Below, one piece after another: positions 60,011-64,000 of a stretch of 64,000 bases of DNA. The stretch's first letter is position 1; each line of letters opens with the position of its first letter. A model generated the notes under the pieces. The model ran no database searches. It was not told where the DNA came from and was given only the letters and a program-made list of their open reading frames with translations. Origin of the DNA: Colias croceus (taxonomy: Eukaryota > Arthropoda > Insecta > Lepidoptera > Pieridae); contig NC_059542.1 of NCBI RefSeq assembly GCF_905220415.1, forward strand, positions 10,044,001 through 10,108,000. Direction: 5' to 3'. The translations under genes were made by a program, and so were the position numbers.

Positions 60011-61579
60011 CTTTCAGTAGTTATGTAATGGATAAGGCAAGGATACTGAGACAAGTCTTTTGCTGTTACTAATAATTATTATATTACTAACTTAGTTTTA
60101 CTCAATTACGTTTTATGGTTAACGACAAATCTAGATAGTCTGGTCAAGTTATTTCATAAAATAAGAATGAAGTAACCTTAGGAAGTAACAAAATTTCCTC
60201 CACCAGAAAACTGGTAGATACCTACTTCAAAAGCTTTCAAAAGATTACCAAAAATGAAATATCGATATTCCACAGGATATTCCCCATCATATTTGGAAAC
60301 AGTGAAATAAATAGTTTTTTCGTAATTTTCACCTCAAAGTTTCATCAAAATTTTCTTTTGAATTAAAAATTATAATATGTAGAGACGGAAGCATGAGACT
60401 TTCTCAATAATATGTACTTAAAAAAAATGTGATTGAAGGATCTATATTCTATAGGATTAATAAAATAATAATTGTATGGTAGGTACAAGCGTATAAAATA
60501 TTGTTTTTAAATTTTAATTACTAATAATTGCCGTTCGTTCGATGAATTCATAAAAAATACCTAGATATGGATTGTGTTCACTTGACTTTTAATTTTTAAT
60601 TTTTATACGGTTTCATAGCATAAAAATGAGAAATTTTTAATAATGTAACTAACTAAGTCCTACGTTCCATTTTTTTTATATTTCTTTTTAAATATTTAGA
60701 ATAGAATAATTTATTCAATGAAAGCTTTTTAATCTGTGTATTCAAGGTATATTCATTAATTTTTTTTATGTTTAAGTAGAATGTAAAAATTGATAAATAA
60801 TAATGTGATATTTTTATCCTTTTTTATCTTTCTAATATAATCAGTTTAGTATAAATATTATATTATGCCATGTATATTTTTTATGTTGCTATAAAAATTA
60901 ACGCCTTTTAAATAACAATAGCAATTAATATTTCGCTTGTTTAATTTCTGTTGTGGTCAGAAAAGCATTGAATTTAATGTATGCAAATCGTAAGAATAAG
61001 AATGTTATGATAGTCGATATAAAAAGGTGCATAAATCAAGAAGGGAATGAAGACCCTTGCGATTAAAAAAAGCGACAATAATAGGCGAGCTAAGGTGGTC
61101 ATATTTGCTCCTGTATTGCATTTCGAAACAGTGTTAGTGTAGTGCAGGACTTTATCGTGATCACATTAAACTTTTACATTTTATATTTAGAAGTTGCAAT
61201 AGGTTAAAGGTCGACAGTGAAAGTGAAACACAGTAAATCTGGTGAATTTTTTTTATTTAATTTTATAAGGTAAGTTGGATACAATGAAGGATGATGTTTT
61301 TATTCAGATAAATAATTGGTTATTACATTATAATATATGCCTCACATTTTTCAATATTATAAACGTTAACTATATTGGTATTAATGTCATGATAATGAAG
61401 GTAGTATACAAATGAGTTGATGTATACTCTAAGGTATTTAAGGGTCGCCAATAGTTGCCAATCAATGAAGATAAGTTACGTGGTTGACTTGCTTGGTTAC
61501 GTGTAATTTTTTTTTTGGTTTTTTATACATTTTTTTTCTTTTTTTTTGGTTTTTTATCGATTTGCGATCCTCCGTCTGC
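60011..61579. other. AT-rich spacer downstream of arrestin
   Basis: No exon recognised. Near 61120-61270 a plus-strand segment ends in a strong donor (ataag|gtaagt) and could be an untranslated first exon of a gene beyond the window; this is only a possibility. T-runs at 61507-61555 border the arrestin stop codon. Confidence 0.25.
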
Positions 61580-63263
61580 TTATTCTGGCTCGTTCATCCT
61601 GAGGCGGGCGAAGTCTTCGAAGACAATGTTGTCCTCTTCCTCGTTGGTGTATAGAGAGTTCTCGTAGCGGTGTCGCTCAATGGATTGCATCTTCTTCATG
61701 GCGTTGAATCGCTGGCGCTCAACAGATCCTAGAATGGATAGATTTAATGAATACAAAACGTTTTTAAATAGGAACAATTCTATTGGAACGATGCCTTACC
61801 CTCAGCAGGGTGAAGAAGTTTGAATGGCACATCGGTAACGAGTTCGCCTCCAAGAGTACCGCAGTTCAGCTTGACACGAACGGAGTAGGATACGACAATA
61901 CCAATAGCGTCAGCTGGGCATTTGCCTTCGGTCACAAGGGTGGAGCTGGCCAAGTTGACGTCATCTTCCTTCAGGTGTCCGTCCAGAGCCACACCTGTTT
62001 CACGAAACAAATATTTAATGCAATGGTTTGATATGGAAAGAAAATTGAAATAATTTTTCATGTATATTGTTTACCGCGGATGTCCTTGTTGCTGCGAGCA
62101 AGGGGTACCAAGTAGAAGCTCTTGGAAAGGCTGGCGCCGGGGGTGACTGGGCAACCTTCACGGCTTTCCAGGGAAGCGACGTGGCGGCTGAACTGCGAGT
62201 TGATCATGGTGATTTCAACGTGTTGCACAACCATGCAGCGGATGTTGCGGACCGATTTCCTGGAGTTGTTGGAAACGATGATGTTCGCGCAGATCTTTTC
62301 GCCATGGTAGTAGATTTCCTTGTCCAAAGTGACTTCGAGGCTGATCTTTCCATTGCTGAAAGTGAAGCCCTTGCTGACGAGAGAGCTAGGAAGGCGGCGG
62401 CCTCGGGAGGCAGGTGCGTGTTGAAGCTGTAATGAAAAAGGAAATTTAGTAGTACAGTTTAGAAAGCGAAGTAATTGATAAAGTTGTATTCAAGACAACC
62501 TTCTTGATCGCCAAAGTGACCGAGCTCCTCTTGTGGCTCTTTTGGTCTTCGCTCTCGGCAACGTAAGTGCGGACGCAGTATTCAACGCCCATGGGCTTGC
62601 CCTGGTCTTCATCGGATGCTTGCAGAGTTACCTAACATTGAATGAGAACCGATTAATAAATAAAATCGATGAATTATTGAATCGATAATAATATGAAATA
62701 GGTTTGTGAAATGATGTACCCTTCGTATCCTTATCTTCATTTGATTGCTTTAAGTTAATATAAATAAATTTATTACCGAGCTTGGGGACATCTCTGGGAA
62801 GTTGAAGGTGAATGGGAAGGCGTTAGGGCCCAGTTTCTTCAGAAGTTTCTCCTGGACGGGTGTCAGTTCCATTTTGTTGTTGATCATTGGGACGACCTGT
62901 TCCGTACCGATGACCATTTCCTTGGAAAATTTGACTCCCATAACCTCATCTTCCTCCCTACCATAGCGGTAAGTGGTCACGAGCTGCACAGATACAAATA
63001 ATTTTAAATCCAGGGAATGCACTTCACTTATCACAAGATGCACAGAACGTCACTATTTCACAACACTTTTATACCTGGCTGTAAACTTTCCTTCCTTTCA
63101 GGTAGTCGGTGTCAACGACCACCACTCCATCGATTGGATCGCAGTAATCTATATGATCAATGAAGTCACGCTTGCCAAGGTAAACCGTAACTTTTCCATT
63201 GGGGGTGGTTTTCTTGAAAACCTTTACGGCAACCACAAAGATAAGGGATAGGTAATCAAGCAT
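61580..63263 (-). CDS. Arr2: Arrestin 2 (visual arrestin, phosrestin-1 type)
   Basis: Six minus-strand exons: 63075-63263, 62777-62983, 62500-62631, 62075-62426, 61800-61994 and 61580-61728. They give 407 aa, close to the ~401 aa of Drosophila Arr2. The arrestin N-domain has TPNGKVTVYLGKRDFIDHID, TTYRYGREEDEVMGVKFSKE, EKLLKKLGPNAFPFTF and LPSSLVSKGFTFSNGKISLE. The C-domain has EVTLDKEIYYHGEKI, VNLASSTLVTEGKC and LNCGTLGGELVTDVPFKLL. The tail has FNAMKKMQSIERHR and ends DNIVFEDFARLRMNEPE. In photoreceptors Arr2 binds activated, light-converted rhodopsin and stops signalling. One donor (AAG|GTTGTC after 62500) is weak but fixed by phase. The first residues MLDYLSLIF replace the usual short Met start before VVAVKVFKK. 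Confidence 0.95.
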
Positions 63264-63397
63264 TTTGCTTGGGGAGAGTGATACGAGACCACAGGAAAAA
63301 TTGAACTTAGTATACTTTCGTATTTAGTTGGATTGTTTTTGGAATGTTTAGGCTGTGAGGCGTTCACCAGAAGTGATGAGCCTAGGCCTCTACCACC

Positions 63398-63405
63398 TAT
63401 TTATA
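63398..63405 (-). promoter_or_regulatory. TATA box of arrestin 2
   Basis: TATAAATA on the minus strand, 135 bp upstream of the ATG at 63261-63263. A start site near 63370 would give a ~105-nt leader. Confidence 0.6.
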
Positions 63406-63470
63406 CTAGCAACCTATGAGGTTTCCTGAGAATAAAGTAGCAACGTAATGAGATTTAACTCGTAGGAGAC

Positions 63471-63481
63471 AAATTGGATTA
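63471..63481. promoter_or_regulatory. Near-match RCSI/P3 homeodomain site
   Basis: AAATTGGATTA differs by one base from TAATTGGATTA and lies ~70 bp upstream of the arrestin TATA box, the usual place of an RCSI element in insect photoreceptor promoters. Confidence 0.4.
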
Positions 63482-63664
63482 AACTCGTATGACGTTGTTT
63501 TGTAACAATATAATCGATAAATAGTACACAACACTACTCTGCAAAAAATTTGGAAATCGGTCAAGGAAATGTCAAAATGACGTGCGTGTTTTGACAGTTC
63601 CAAACGGGCTAAATTTCGAGGAAAATTGTTTTATTTACCAAGTTTTAAAAATAAATAGCACTAA

Positions 63665-63675
63665 TAATCCAATTA
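63665..63675 (-). promoter_or_regulatory. Exact RCSI/P3 paired-class homeodomain site
   Basis: On the minus strand this reads TAATTGGATTA, an exact TAAT-YNR-ATTA dimer site, about 260 bp upstream of the arrestin TATA box. In flies, sites of this form bind Pph13, Otd or Pax6-type factors and drive photoreceptor genes. The remaining sequence to the window end shows no gene. Confidence 0.5.
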
Positions 63676-64000
63676 GAATCTTATATGATAACGATTTAAG
63701 GTTTGAGGGATATCATAGCGCAAGTAACGACACGAGACTATGTGAATGTGTTAGTATTTAATTTTGTTTATTTCTGTTATAGTATGTAATCGATGTATTT
63801 CACTGGTCCTTTATACTGTAAACTGGCAGTATAAAGTTATTTTAATATCATATAAATTATTGTATTCTAATTGCATTTATAGATAAAGCACATTTTTCAT
63901 GTAAGAATGTGTAGTTTCGCATATATGTTCTAGTCCTTTTATTATAGATAAAATCTTTTTAGAAAATTCAATTACTAGCAAATATTCTCATAGTTTTTTA

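Noticed and set aside
62067..62432. 121-codon plus-strand frame over arrestin
   Set aside because: It is antisense to exon 4 of Arr2, whose minus-strand protein is unmistakable.

Overview
This is AT-rich, intron-dense, transposon-riddled insect DNA, most probably from a moth or butterfly. The evidence is the set of insect genes (a Spaetzle-type cytokine, an RR cuticular protein, visual arrestin 2, CRAL-TRIO lipid-binding proteins), short exons with canonical GT/AG introns, and repeat families typical of Lepidoptera (a tRNA-derived SINE, Jockey-type LINE tails, a piggyBac-like element, hAT-like elements with 8-bp target duplications). I cannot name the species. All gene models were assembled by hand from splice phase and family similarity; nothing was searched.

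Layout of genes. 440-4909 (+): the last four exons of a spaetzle-4-like gene, entering from the left edge. An intact 433-codon integrase-derived gene (1204-2505, +) sits inside its first visible intron. 6889-13733 (-): a secreted RR cuticular protein with a TATA box; its Q/P-rich linker exon has been tandemly triplicated and one copy has decayed. 22289-24761 (-): a small secreted His/Asp-rich protein whose first coding exon is six codons long. 32753-34996 (+): another secreted charged protein, with a start codon that is the last triplet of exon 1. 36322-40101 (+) and 43438-52522 (-): two tail-to-tail CRAL-TRIO paralogues with six exons each and identical lengths for exons 2-6. 61580-63263 (-): arrestin 2, with a TATA box and an exact paired-type homeodomain (RCSI/P3) site upstream. 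I see no operon-like or pathway link; only the CRAL-TRIO pair is obviously related.

Mobile DNA fills introns and spacers: two hAT-like elements built on subterminal CTTGGT repeats (16314-17245, 18866-20186), a perfect 173-bp foldback (15524-15958), several TIR elements (12103-13462, 26982-28434, 43993-45715), a decayed piggyBac-like element with TTAA duplications (46282-47769), TA- and TTAA-flanked MITEs, a 5'-truncated LINE with a long intact reverse transcriptase frame (55020-57127) and a large inverted repeat (57484-58639).

Most notable for follow-up: the nested integrase-derived gene, which keeps its frame although two of three catalytic acids are gone; the cuticular exon triplication; the odd hydrophobic N-terminus of arrestin 2; and the repeat family at 41513/54379/59870, whose reading frame is partly conserved between copies. 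I did not find a clearly new multi-gene system.
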